A program made the position numbers and the translations under genes. Positions 28,651 to 36,728 of a DNA stretch of 64,000 nt are shown piece by piece. The notes under the pieces were generated by a model. The model did no database searches. It had not been told where the DNA came from and was given only the letters and a program-made list of their open reading frames with translations. The first letter of the stretch is position 1, and every line of letters starts with the position of its first letter. The DNA is from EW11 sp035765635 (GTDB taxonomy: Bacteria > Verrucomicrobiota > Verrucomicrobiia > Opitutales > Opitutaceae): NCBI GenBank assembly GCA_035765635.1, contig DASTWZ010000007.1, positions 62,001 through 126,000 of the forward strand. Direction: 5' to 3'.

Positions 28651-29841
28651 TTACTTGATGATCTCAGTGATACGACCGGCACCGATGGTGCGGCCGCCTT
28701 CACGAATAGCGAAACGCTGAGTCTTCTCCATTGCGATAGGAACGATCAGGTCGATTTCAACGGAAACGTTGTCACCTGGCATGATCATCTCGACGCCCTT
28801 CTGGAGGTTGACGATACCGGTCACGTCCGTCGTGCGAAAGTAGAACTGCGGGCGGTAGCCATTGAAGAATGGCGTGTGACGGCCACCCTCTTCCTTCGTC
28901 AAAACGTAGATCTCGGCCTTCGCCTGCTTGTGCGGCGTGATCGACTTCGGAGCAGCCAAGACCTGGCCGCGCTCGATGCCTTCTTTTTCAATACCGCGGA
29001 GGAGGATGCCGACGTTGTCACCGGCTTGGCCGCTATCGAGCAGCTTGCGGAACATTTCGATACCCGTGACAACCGAGGTCGTCGTATCGCGGAGACCGAC
29101 GATTTCGACGGTGTCGTTGACCTTGATCACACCGCGCTCGATACGGCCCGTCGCGACGGTGCCGCGGCCGGTGATCGAGAAGACGTCTTCGACAGACATC
29201 AGGAACGGTTTGTCGTTTTCACGAACGGGTTCCGGAATGTCGTTGTCGATCGCGGCCATGAGTTCAGCGATGGCCTTTTCACCTTCCGGCTTGCCTTCGA
29301 GGGCGGCCGTGGCGGAACCGCGAACGATCGTGGTCGTGTCGCCTGGGAATTGATATTTGCTGAGGAGCTCGCGGATTTCCATCTCGACGAGGTCGAGGAG
29401 CTCTTTGTCGTCGATGAGGTCGACCTTGTTCAGGAACACCACGATCTTCGGCACGCCGACTTGGCGGGCGAGGAGGATGTGCTCGCGGGTCTGCGGCATC
29501 GGACCGTCAGCCGCGGAGACGACAAGGATAGCGCCGTCCATCTGCGCCGCACCCGTGATCATGTTCTTCACGAAGTCAGCGTGACCTGGGCAGTCGACGT
29601 GAGCGTAGTGACGCTTGTCGCTCTCGTACTCAACGTGCGCGACCGAGATGGTCACGATCTTGGATGCGTCGCGAACTGTGCCACCCTTGGCGATATCGGC
29701 GTAGGTCTTAACTTCGGCGAGACCTTTGCGGGCTTGAACCGCGAGAATCGCGGTCGTCAGCGTGGTTTTACCGTGGTCGACGTGGCCGATCGTGCCTACG
29801 TTGACGTGCGGTTTTTTGCGTTCGAATGTACCTTTAGCCAT
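28651..29841 (-). CDS. tuf: Translation elongation factor Tu
   Basis: EF-Tu delivers aminoacyl-tRNA to the ribosome. The G motifs are present: GHVDHGKTTLT (residues about 18-28), DCPGHADFVKNMITGAAQMDGAILVVSA, and NKVD. Domain II and III follow with SITGRGTVATGRIERG, TGIEMFRKLLDSGQAGDNVGILLRG and ERGQVLAAP, ending GGRTIGAGRITEI. At 396 residues it is standard. It is the only tuf in the window and lies between tRNA-Thr and tRNA-Trp, not after fusA. Confidence 0.99.
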   Translation of the reverse strand: MAKGTFERKKPHVNVGTIGHVDHGKTTLTTAILAVQARKGLAEVKTYADIAKGGTVRDASKIVTISVAHVEYESDKRHYAHVDCPGHADFVKNMITGAAQMDGAILVVSAADGPMPQTREHILLARQVGVPKIVVFLNKVDLIDDKELLDLVEMEIRELLSKYQFPGDTTTIVRGSATAALEGKPEGEKAIAELMAAIDNDIPEPVRENDKPFLMSVEDVFSITGRGTVATGRIERGVIKVNDTVEIVGLRDTTTSVVTGIEMFRKLLDSGQAGDNVGILLRGIEKEGIERGQVLAAPKSITPHKQAKAEIYVLTKEEGGRHTPFFNGYRPQFYFRTTDVTGIVNLQKGVEMIMPGDNVSVEIDLIVPIAMEKTQRFAIREGGRTIGAGRITEIIK

Positions 29842-29912
29842 GAGTGTGAGACGTTGGGATTGAGATGTTTGACTCCTAATTTAGCGTCGCAGCAGTCGCC
29901 GACGTGACCTGG

Positions 29913-29985
29913 AGCCCAGAACCGGATTTGAACCGGCGACCTCGTCCTTACCAAGGACGTGCTCTGCCAACTGAGCTATCTGGGC
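29913..29985 (-). tRNA. tRNA-Thr (GGT anticodon)
   Basis: A 73-nt cloverleaf on the minus strand. The acceptor GCCCAGA pairs with TCTGGGC, and the D-arm contains AGCTCAGTTGGCAGAGC. The anticodon stem CGTCC/GGACG encloses the loop TTGGTAA with GGT, and the T-arm CGCCGGTTCAAATCCGGT holds TTCAA. The discriminator is T and CCA is not encoded. It is likely cotranscribed with tuf. Confidence 0.97.
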
Positions 29986-30002
29986 AGACCAAGGGAGGGT
30001 CA

Positions 30003-30047
30003 AAAAACAGAAAAAGAGTGGAGAACGTGAACCGCTGAAAATTCTCC
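30003..30047 (-). terminator. Possible weak terminator after the ExbBD operon
   Basis: GGAGAA (30020-30025 on plus) pairs with TTCTCC (30042-30047). In the minus direction the hairpin is followed by CTCTTTTTCTGTTTTTT, a T-rich run. It lies about 35 bp past the TonB-like stop and before tRNA-Thr. The stem is only 6 bp with a large loop, so strength is doubtful. Confidence 0.4.
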
Positions 30048-30081
30048 GTCAACTGAATTCCTCCCGAAATCTGGAAAATCG

Positions 30082-30807
30082 CTAAGGGCCTACGTGAACG
30101 GTATAAAATCCCGGCGTCAACTTCGCACCGAGACTAAATTTCCGCGCGAGGAAATCTCCAAAGAAGCTCTCAACATCATCGGAGCTGGAGGTGGTGGTCA
30201 ACACCGGAGAGCCCACAATTCCAGCGGCGTCCACGGCCACCAGGAAGCCGATGGGAACCCAATAAGTGGAAGGCGGTTTCACGTCCAAGGATGATGGGAT
30301 TTCCTCGGAAAGCACGATCCGACCCGTCTTCGCATCGGCTACTTCGATGAATGCCATGCGCCCGATCAGCGGCGGCACATAAACGTCGGCGCGGCCCACT
30401 TCGTTGAACTTCGGCGGCGGCGTTCCGAGATTCAAAACCTCCACGGGTCGATCGGGGACGGCGACGGTTTCGGCGATGGCTACCCCGCCCTTCGATTCGA
30501 GTTCGCTCAACTTCGGCGGGAATACGAACGACATCGAACCCGGCTCGCGCCGCACCTGAGGGGGCAACGAAAGCACGCTGGTGTTGTGCGAGGTCGGCAG
30601 AAACAGCGGATCGAGGTCGGTCAATTCGCGGCGCTCGCGATCGTCATTCTCCGAAGTGACCAGCACGATCGCGGGTTTTTGCGGTGCGACAGCCGGCGTC
30701 GGTGGAGGACGCAAGCGCACATACGCGACGCAGAACCAGACCATCAGTCCAAGCAGTCCTGCGCCAACCAGGATCGGGATGACCCAGCGGTTAATGGCTT
30801 TTGCCAA
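30082..30807 (-). CDS. TonB-like energy transducer protein
   Basis: Predicted to pass proton-motive energy from ExbB/ExbD to outer-membrane receptors. From a TTG start at 30807 (GGAGAG lies about 8 nt upstream) the product has one N-terminal membrane helix (about residues 8-27, VIPILVGAGLLGLMVWF). A short proline-rich stretch PPPTPAVAPQKPA follows, then a long linker, and a C-terminal domain ending FLVAVDAAGIVGSPVLTTTSSS..FFGDFLARKFSL, which resembles the TonB C-terminal fold. An alternative TTG at 30861 would add 18 residues. It overlaps exbD by 17 bp. The Pro-rich spacer is short for TonB. The assignment rests on layout and context more than on sequence identity. Confidence 0.6.
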   Translation of the reverse strand: MAKAINRWVIPILVGAGLLGLMVWFCVAYVRLRPPPTPAVAPQKPAIVLVTSENDDRERRELTDLDPLFLPTSHNTSVLSLPPQVRREPGSMSFVFPPKLSELESKGGVAIAETVAVPDRPVEVLNLGTPPPKFNEVGRADVYVPPLIGRMAFIEVADAKTGRIVLSEEIPSSLDVKPPSTYWVPIGFLVAVDAAGIVGSPVLTTTSSSDDVESFFGDFLARKFSLGAKLTPGFYTVHVGP

Positions 30808-31252
30808 CGGCGGGGCTCTCCTGCGGGCGGTCCAGGCCGCCCAATTGAACTTTGATTCCAACCGACTCGGCGGCGTCTGTGATCTTGCTCAGCAACTCAG
30901 CCGAATTCGATGGATGAGCCAGGACGAGGAGCGTGGCCCCTGGATTCTGTTTGGCCTGTGTGGCGAGCCATTCCCGGAGTTTTTCGAACGTGACAAAACC
31001 GGTGTCCACGTAGAGCTGGCCGCCTTGCGCGATCTGCAGAGTCAATTGGGTCGGAACCGCCCCGCTCACCGCGTTGGTGAAGACCAGCATCTTCTCGCTC
31101 TTCCCCATGGCGACGCCGGGCGACAGAACGAATCGTGAGCCGAAGAACGTGAAAAACAGCGCGATGATCACGCCGTTGATCCAGTACAAATAATCGAAAT
31201 TGCGCGGCTCACCACGCAAGCGCGTCGAAAGATCCAGCGGACGAGTGATCAC
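30791..31252 (-). CDS. ExbD/TolR-like biopolymer transport protein lacking the membrane Asp
   Basis: ExbD normally has one membrane helix with a conserved Asp that carries protons with ExbB. The 153-residue product has a helix at about residues 22-43 (YLYWINGVIIALFFTFFGS), then a periplasmic domain with LTLQIAQGGQLYVDTGFVTFEKLREWLATQAK and LVLAHPSN, the ExbD fold. At the usual Asp (PxxD in ExbD) there is N26 in WINGV; D20 lies just before the helix. It starts with GTG overlapping the exbB stop (GTGA), so the two are coupled. Confidence 0.75.
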   Translation of the reverse strand: MITRPLDLSTRLRGEPRNFDYLYWINGVIIALFFTFFGSRFVLSPGVAMGKSEKMLVFTNAVSGAVPTQLTLQIAQGGQLYVDTGFVTFEKLREWLATQAKQNPGATLLVLAHPSNSAELLSKITDAAESVGIKVQLGGLDRPQESPAVGKSH

Positions 31253-32013
31253 GACGAAGCGACCGGTTTACGCGCGCCAGCGCCCGAAGCAGAGCCGAGC
31301 GGCGCATTTCCCGAAGTGGAGGCGGACATCGGGGTTGCAGGCTGCGGCTGCGCTGCAGCGCCCGGGCCGCTTTCCGCGGCAGCGTCGGTCGCGTTGTATT
31401 CAGTTAACAAATACCGCATGATTTCGTTGCCCGCCCATTCGACGTCGCGGACGATCGCGCGCACCCGGCCGCTGAGAAAATGATAGGCGAGATGAGCGGG
31501 AATGCCCACCATGAGGCTGCCTGCCGTGACGAGCAGCGCCTGCCAAAGGCCTGCCGCCAACGCGTGGGCCGTGGCGTACTGGCCTCCCTGCATGAAGGCA
31601 TTGAAGGTCGTGATCAGCCCGAGAATCGTGCCGAGCAAGCCGACCAGCGGCGCGATCTGGGCGATCGCCGCAATCGATCCAAGCCGGCGCTCGAGCGAGG
31701 GCACCTCCACCACAGCCGCTTCCTGCACCGCATAACGCAGCTTTTCCGCGTTCTCGTGCGCATGCAGCAAGGCTGCTTTGACGACCGCCGCCACCGGGCC
31801 GGGTGTCTCCTCACAAAGGGTCAACGCTTCGACTATCCGCCGCTTCTCCAGGGTGTTTTTGATGCCTTCGAGAAATGGCTTCGAACGGATCTGTCCGCGA
31901 TGCAGATACAGTGTCCGCTCGACGAACAAAACGACGCCCACACCAAACATCAGCAGCACGACCAGCATCATGGGTCCGCCTTTGGTGAGGAGTGAGAAAT
32001 CGAAAGCCGACAT
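31249..32013 (-). CDS. ExbB/TolQ-family proton channel protein
   Basis: Inner-membrane protein that forms the proton-driven motor with ExbD. The 254-residue product has helix 1 at about residues 13-32 (PMMLVVLLMFGVGVVLFVE), a cytoplasmic loop, and the paired helices AIAQIAPLVGLLGTILGLITTFNAF and LWQALLVTAGSLMVGIPAHLAYHF, with the conserved polar Thr residues of the family. The C-terminus from about 205 is an Ala/Pro/Ser-rich tail. It lies between the TPR gene (51 bp) and exbD (4-bp overlap). Confidence 0.9.
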   Translation of the reverse strand: MSAFDFSLLTKGGPMMLVVLLMFGVGVVLFVERTLYLHRGQIRSKPFLEGIKNTLEKRRIVEALTLCEETPGPVAAVVKAALLHAHENAEKLRYAVQEAAVVEVPSLERRLGSIAAIAQIAPLVGLLGTILGLITTFNAFMQGGQYATAHALAAGLWQALLVTAGSLMVGIPAHLAYHFLSGRVRAIVRDVEWAGNEIMRYLLTEYNATDAAAESGPGAAAQPQPATPMSASTSGNAPLGSASGAGARKPVASS

Positions 32014-32064
32014 GCGCGTGAGTCAGACTGGTTTGGACAGCGAAGGTAAACCCAGAAGTTCCGC

Positions 32065-34692
32065 TCAGCGAGGGAGCGGAGGTTGAATGGTGGCGATGTT
32101 TTCCTGCGCAATACTCGCGCCCGGCAAACCCGATTTCAGGATCAAGTCATATGCTTCGCGTGCCTCTTCCAACTTGTTCTCCCTACGCAGCAAGTCGGCG
32201 AATTCGATCAATGTCCGTGAAAGCCAGTAACGCCCTTCTGCCCCGAAGCTCTGCGGGTCGATGCGGGCGTCCGCCAGAAAATTGATCACGCTGCCCCACA
32301 CGCGAGTGGCTTTGTCGGGCTGGCCGTGGCGCGCCAAGCTCAGGCCGAGCTTGTGACCGGCCTCGATGCGCAACGCGATCGGTGCCGACGGCAGGTCGAG
32401 CAGTCGCTCGTAGATTCGGTGCGCGGCCTCGAGATGCGAGGGATCATTCGCCGCTTGCGCGGCGTGCGTGTCGGCCAAAGCCAGCTCCGCCGCGGCTCGC
32501 CCGGGGTGTTCGGCAAATTGTCGATTGTTGTCCAACTCCTCGTAGACCTGCTGCGCCCGTGCGAACTCGGTCAAGTTGCGCAACAAGTGACCTTGCCGCA
32601 GACGGGCGTAGAAAACCAAATCGCTTTTCGGATACGTGGTCACGAGCCGCTCGATCAGATCGTTGGCTTCGTGATAACTCGCGGATTGGCCGCGCTGCTC
32701 CGCGTATCCAGCGGCTTCATACAACGCAAACGGCGCGTAGGGACTTTCTGAATACTTCGTCACGAGCTCGGTCAGCAGGCCTTGCGCTTCGACCAGACGC
32801 CCTTTCCGCGCGGCGGCGTCCGACTCCACGATGTACGAGTAAACCGCCGCATCCGTCGTTGGATATTCCGCGCGAAGTCGTTTCAACAGATCTGTCGTCT
32901 TGTCCGAAGGAGCATTCGCGTTCATCGCGAAGTTGGCCTGCACCTGCAGCAGCATGGTCGTGCTCGCGATGTCGGCCCGCAGAGAGGGTTCGATGTCCTG
33001 CAAGCCGCTCAAGAGCGATTCCGTCAGCGCGAAGGTGCGCTTGAAATCGCCGGCGTCATAGGAAAGTCGCGCCTGCAGCCAGCGCATGCGGGCGCGCAGC
33101 TCGGGCGGAATCGAAGCTGCCTCGGCGGGTGTCTCGAGCAGCCGGTTCATCCGATCGTAAGCCACGGAAATTTTGCCACTTCCCTGGAGTTCACGCGCGA
33201 GATTCCATTCGGCTTCCCAGCGATTGGTCGGATCGAAACGCGGATTCTTGCTCTGTTCGTCGAGCAACTTGGCGGCCTGATCCAAACGCAGCGCGCCGAT
33301 CTCGGAGAGGACCTGTTGAAAAATCAGGTCCCCCGGCTTCACGCCTTCCGGCACCTCGCTCGAGGCTGCGCGATAAGCGTTGGCAGCGCTGACGAAATCG
33401 GCGCCGCGAAAATAGGCTTCCGCCAGAAGCACGCCGAGTTGCGCGCGGGTCTCGCCAGCGGGAAGCGACTCGCGCGCTTTGGACGCGAGATTGGCGGCGT
33501 TGCGGTACTGGCCGCGCTCCCAGGCCGCGTCGGTCAGAATGCCGTAGGCCAGGCCTTTCAACTGCGAACCGGGAAAGCGTTCGAGAAGCTGATTCGCGTC
33601 TTCCTCCGCCCGCGTGAGATTCGATTGCCCCTGATTGCGATCGGTCAACGCGAGTTGCGCGCGAAAGAGCAACAATTCCTCGAGCAACGGGTGCGGTTTG
33701 GGCGCGGCGATCAATTCATCCAATTTCGCCCGGTATTCGTCGCGGCGCGGCGACTCGGTCGAGGTGCGCGCGAGCAGTTGCAGGGCCACGCGCTGCTTGT
33801 CGCGATCGGCGCCGTTGCTCAACAGATTCCGCAGCGCGTTGCGGCCAACTCCTTCCGCGGGGCCCGAGATCAATCCGAGGAGCAGCGACCATTCGTCGGC
33901 GAACGCATGCTGCTCGCGCGGGAGCCCTTGTAGTTGAGATTGCAATACGTTGATCGCGCCGGACCGATCGCCTTTCGCGCTGAGGGCAATCGCGAGATTG
34001 CTCACCGCGCGGTAGGCGATGTCTCGGCCGGGAAACTTCTCGATCGTCTGGCGAAACGCGTTGATCTGCCCATCCGTCGCCTCGCCCAAAACCATGCGAG
34101 CCTGCTCTCGCGCCAGAACGAAGCGCGCGCGCTGCACGGCGCCACCGGCTTGATCGACAGCTTGTTGATAAAACGAGGAAGCGCGGGGGAAATCGTTGCC
34201 CGCCTCCGCCACGACGCCTTGCAAGAATGGATACCAGCCGCGCTCGGCTTCGGGCAGCGCGTCGGCTTTGAAAGCGCCGAGTTCAGATTTCACCGTGTCG
34301 ATGTGATGGCCTCGCGCCGCGACCAACGCGACGTGCAGACGAAGGCTCGGCGTGGGAGCGCCGGAAAATTGTTTCAACAACGCCTCCGCATCGGCCAGGC
34401 GCCCCAGGTCGAGCAGCGCGGCTGAACGTTGAATCAGCAGATCGTTGCGGGTCTGCGCCGAGAGGTCATGGCGCGTCAGTAGTTGTTCCAGCACTACATT
34501 CGCGACGGACGGAAAGCCGAGTTGCAGCGCGCGCGTCGCGGTTTCCTCGGCGAGGACGATTTCACTCGCGGGCCGGTTTGCGTCGGCCGGCAAAAGCGGC
34601 ACTGGAACCGAGAGCGCGTCGGCGCGGATCGAGCCCGTCGCGGCCAAGGCCAGCAGGCTGAGAAATGCGACGCGGCGCAGGTGAAGGATCAT
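32065..34692 (-). CDS. Secreted tetratricopeptide repeat protein
   Basis: The ATG at 34692 opens a clear signal peptide, MILHLRRVAFLSLLALAATG, with cleavage near SIRADA. The mature protein of about 850 residues is almost all helical repeats of TPR type (for example ALLDLGRLADAEALLKQF, EARQAYDLIL-like units near the end such as KLEEAREAYDLILKSG). It is the first gene of the operon with exbB, exbD and the TonB-like gene. By analogy, the TPR protein CpoB works with the TolQR system, so a periplasmic adaptor role is likely; that is inference. No enzyme motif was seen. The frame is open 210 nt upstream of the chosen start, without a signal sequence. Confidence 0.8.
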   Translation of the reverse strand: MILHLRRVAFLSLLALAATGSIRADALSVPVPLLPADANRPASEIVLAEETATRALQLGFPSVANVVLEQLLTRHDLSAQTRNDLLIQRSAALLDLGRLADAEALLKQFSGAPTPSLRLHVALVAARGHHIDTVKSELGAFKADALPEAERGWYPFLQGVVAEAGNDFPRASSFYQQAVDQAGGAVQRARFVLAREQARMVLGEATDGQINAFRQTIEKFPGRDIAYRAVSNLAIALSAKGDRSGAINVLQSQLQGLPREQHAFADEWSLLLGLISGPAEGVGRNALRNLLSNGADRDKQRVALQLLARTSTESPRRDEYRAKLDELIAAPKPHPLLEELLLFRAQLALTDRNQGQSNLTRAEEDANQLLERFPGSQLKGLAYGILTDAAWERGQYRNAANLASKARESLPAGETRAQLGVLLAEAYFRGADFVSAANAYRAASSEVPEGVKPGDLIFQQVLSEIGALRLDQAAKLLDEQSKNPRFDPTNRWEAEWNLARELQGSGKISVAYDRMNRLLETPAEAASIPPELRARMRWLQARLSYDAGDFKRTFALTESLLSGLQDIEPSLRADIASTTMLLQVQANFAMNANAPSDKTTDLLKRLRAEYPTTDAAVYSYIVESDAAARKGRLVEAQGLLTELVTKYSESPYAPFALYEAAGYAEQRGQSASYHEANDLIERLVTTYPKSDLVFYARLRQGHLLRNLTEFARAQQVYEELDNNRQFAEHPGRAAAELALADTHAAQAANDPSHLEAAHRIYERLLDLPSAPIALRIEAGHKLGLSLARHGQPDKATRVWGSVINFLADARIDPQSFGAEGRYWLSRTLIEFADLLRRENKLEEAREAYDLILKSGLPGASIAQENIATIQPPLPR

Positions 34693-34733
34693 GAGCGGCG
34701 AAAAATTGAAAGACGCCCCAGGGCGAAGCACGC

Positions 34734-35108
34734 TTATTTTCCGGAAGGTCCGTGGTGCTGCAGAGGCGTGCGATTGGTCGGAACTTCTTCGGACACCGCC
34801 GCAGGCCTCGGTTTCAAAAAACTGATCGCGATCGCGACGGCGATGGAGCCGAAGACAAGGCGGCGAGACCAACGTTTCCTCACCAGAGGATCCGGCACCC
34901 ACTCTTCTTCACGCTTCGCGAGGAAACCGAAAATCAGCGCTGGAAGAATGAGCAACAACAACCACGGGGCGCCAGCCGCGGCCAGCAGATGCTGCAGCAC
35001 GCGCACGACCGACAAGCCCAGCAGGGTCAATGCGAAGAGCGCCGCGAACACGACGCTCTGGCCGCGCAATGCACGCCAAAGCCAGGTTGCGCCGGAAAAG
35101 GGATTCAT
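34734..35108 (-). CDS. Small hypothetical membrane protein
   Basis: A 124-residue product from ATG 35108. Membrane spans are likely at about residues 20-37 (VVFAALFALTLLGLSVV), 44-62 (APWLLLLILPALIFGFLA) and 83-97 (LVFGSIAVAIAISFL). A charged loop KREEEWVPDPLVRKRWSRR lies between the second and third, and a polar tail ends the protein. No family is recognised. It lies 41 bp before the TPR gene and could be the first gene of that operon. A divergent NERD gene lies 117 bp away. Confidence 0.6.
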   Translation of the reverse strand: MNPFSGATWLWRALRGQSVVFAALFALTLLGLSVVRVLQHLLAAAGAPWLLLLILPALIFGFLAKREEEWVPDPLVRKRWSRRLVFGSIAVAIAISFLKPRPAAVSEEVPTNRTPLQHHGPSGK

Positions 35109-35225
35109 CGTGGAGCAATGAAAGTAGATTACGGTTACCACGTCAAAGGCTGGTCAAACCAGCCGGTTTGCCGGCGATAACTGGACATTTTCGCTGGGAG
35201 CGACAGCAAATGCCGGCGCTCCCCC

Positions 35226-36110
35226 ATGAACTACTCCGGCTACGCATACCTCGTCGGCTACATGCTCGTCTATTTCGCAGTCGTCGGAGGGATCTGGATG
35301 TGGCGGCTCAATCGGCGTCAGGAAAAACCGCCCGTCTCCGAAAAGTTGATACGCGGCCCGGGCGAAGCGTTGCGCCGGAAGATCGAGGCATTCGACGACA
35401 CGCTGCTCTTCCACTTGGTAGGGAGCGCATTGGTGCCCCTGCTGGTCATGGTCACGGGACTGTGGATTATCGATCGTCTGTCGGCGACAGCCCGGCCCTG
35501 GGCGTTGGGAGGGCTGATTCTCGTGCTCGGCGCGGTGCTGTATTTTTCCGCGCGATGGTTGATGAAAATCCTGTCGCGCCGCCGCGACCATTACCTCGGC
35601 TATTTCGGCGAACGCGTGATGGGCGAGACGCTGGACTCGCTCCGCGCGAAAGGCCTTCGCGTTTTCCATAATGTGCCGGCCAGCGAAGCGACGCCGCCCT
35701 TCGACATCGACCACGTCGTGGTCGGCTCGCATGGGATTTTCGCGATCGAGACGAAGATGCGGCGAAAGCAAAAAGGCCGGCCGGGCTTCGAGGAGCACAA
35801 GATCATCTTCAACGGCCAGCAGCTGGTTTACCCTTGGGGCGAAGATTTTCACGGGCTCAATCAAGCGCGCGATCACGCGAAATGGCTGGAGACCTGGGCG
35901 TTTCAGGTGCTCGGCCGCGGCGCGACGGTGACACCGATTTTGGTGTTTCCAGGTTGGTGGGTCGAAGAGCACGCCATCAACAGCGTGCGCGTGGCAGCGC
36001 CGAAACAGGTGCCGGCGATCATCCTTAATCACGCACCCATGCTTACCGAAGAGCAGGTGGAAATTCTCAGTCGCCAGCTCGAAGCGCGTTGCCGCGACGT
36101 GGAATTTTGA
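35226..36110 (+). CDS. NERD domain membrane protein (nuclease-related)
   Basis: NERD domains are related to restriction-type PD-(D/E)xK nucleases, but their cellular role is unclear. The 294-residue product has membrane segments at about residues 8-26, 60-82 and 90-108. The NERD domain runs from about 120 to 235: GYFGERVMGETL, then FDIDHVVVGSHGIFAIETK with the D..E-x-K residues of the nuclease core. A tail of 60 residues follows. It is divergent from the small membrane protein gene, and a nested repeat follows 3 bp past the stop. Confidence 0.85.
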   Translation: MNYSGYAYLVGYMLVYFAVVGGIWMWRLNRRQEKPPVSEKLIRGPGEALRRKIEAFDDTLLFHLVGSALVPLLVMVTGLWIIDRLSATARPWALGGLILVLGAVLYFSARWLMKILSRRRDHYLGYFGERVMGETLDSLRAKGLRVFHNVPASEATPPFDIDHVVVGSHGIFAIETKMRRKQKGRPGFEEHKIIFNGQQLVYPWGEDFHGLNQARDHAKWLETWAFQVLGRGATVTPILVFPGWWVEEHAINSVRVAAPKQVPAIILNHAPMLTEEQVEILSRQLEARCRDVEF

Positions 36111-36113
36111 GAA

Positions 36114-36288
36114 GCCCACGAATCATACGAAGGACACGAATCTCAGAAATATTTCCCACGGAATTCACGGAAAACACGGAATAAATCCTGTCGGTCGAGT
36201 CTGTCCAAATTCCATTCTGTGTTTTCGGTGGATTCCGTGGGAAACATTTCTCCGGTTTGATTTCCTGGGTTTCGTGTGATTCGTGGGC
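36114..36288. repeat. Nested inverted repeat, copy A (CACGAA/CACGGA family)
   Basis: Outer left arm GCCCACGAATCATACGAAGG begins at 36114; outer right arm TTCGTGTGATTCGTGGGC ends at 36288. Inside, TTCCCACGGAATTCACGGAA faces a mirrored segment ending ATTCCGTGGGAAA. Five copies occur in the window (A 36114, B 37622, C 40202, D 42121, E 56439). This copy lies between a stop and the start region of sufE. Confidence 0.9.
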
Positions 36289-36300
36289 TCACAAAAACGC

Positions 36301-36720
36301 GTGAGCATCGCCGACAAAGAGAACGTCCTCTTCGAGAAATTTGGCCACATTCCCGATAGCCAGGAGCGGCTGAGCGTGGTCGTCGATTGGGCGCGGCGCC
36401 GGCCCAAGCCCCCGCCGGAGTTGCGCACGGCAAACAATCGAGTGATGGGCTGCGCGTCGCCCGTCTGGATCAACGCGGAATTGAGCGGTGAGCGGATGAA
36501 TCTGATGAGCGACGCGGAGTCTCCCATCGTGAAGGGGCTGGTTAGTTTGCTCTGCGACGTCTACGACGGAGCGACGCCGGCGGAGACGCTCGCGGTCGAA
36601 TCGACCATCTTCGAAAAACTGGGCCTTGTGCGCGATCTTTCCACCACGCGCCGCAACGGCCTGGCCGCCGCCCGAGCCCGCATCCGCGGCCTGGCGAGTG
36701 AACTGCTCACGAAGCCCTAA
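36301..36720 (+). CDS. SufE family sulfur acceptor (possibly CsdE-like)
   Basis: SufE proteins take persulfide sulfur from a cysteine desulfurase and pass it on for Fe-S cluster or other sulfur transfer. The catalytic cysteine lies in NNRVMGCASPVWI (about residue 53), and the family features LSVVVDWARR and IVKGLVSLLCDVYDG also fit. A GTG at 36301 gives 139 residues; an earlier in-frame GTG at 36283 lies inside the outer arm of repeat copy A and is less likely. tcdA lies two genes away (E. coli has csdE next to tcdA), so CsdE-type use is possible; no desulfurase gene is in the window. Confidence 0.85.
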   Translation: MSIADKENVLFEKFGHIPDSQERLSVVVDWARRRPKPPPELRTANNRVMGCASPVWINAELSGERMNLMSDAESPIVKGLVSLLCDVYDGATPAETLAVESTIFEKLGLVRDLSTTRRNGLAAARARIRGLASELLTKP

Positions 36721-36728
36721 CGTTGGTT

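Noticed and set aside
35154..36119. Minus-strand open frame over the NERD gene
   Set aside because: Antisense shadow of a GC-rich gene; the plus strand has clear NERD motifs.
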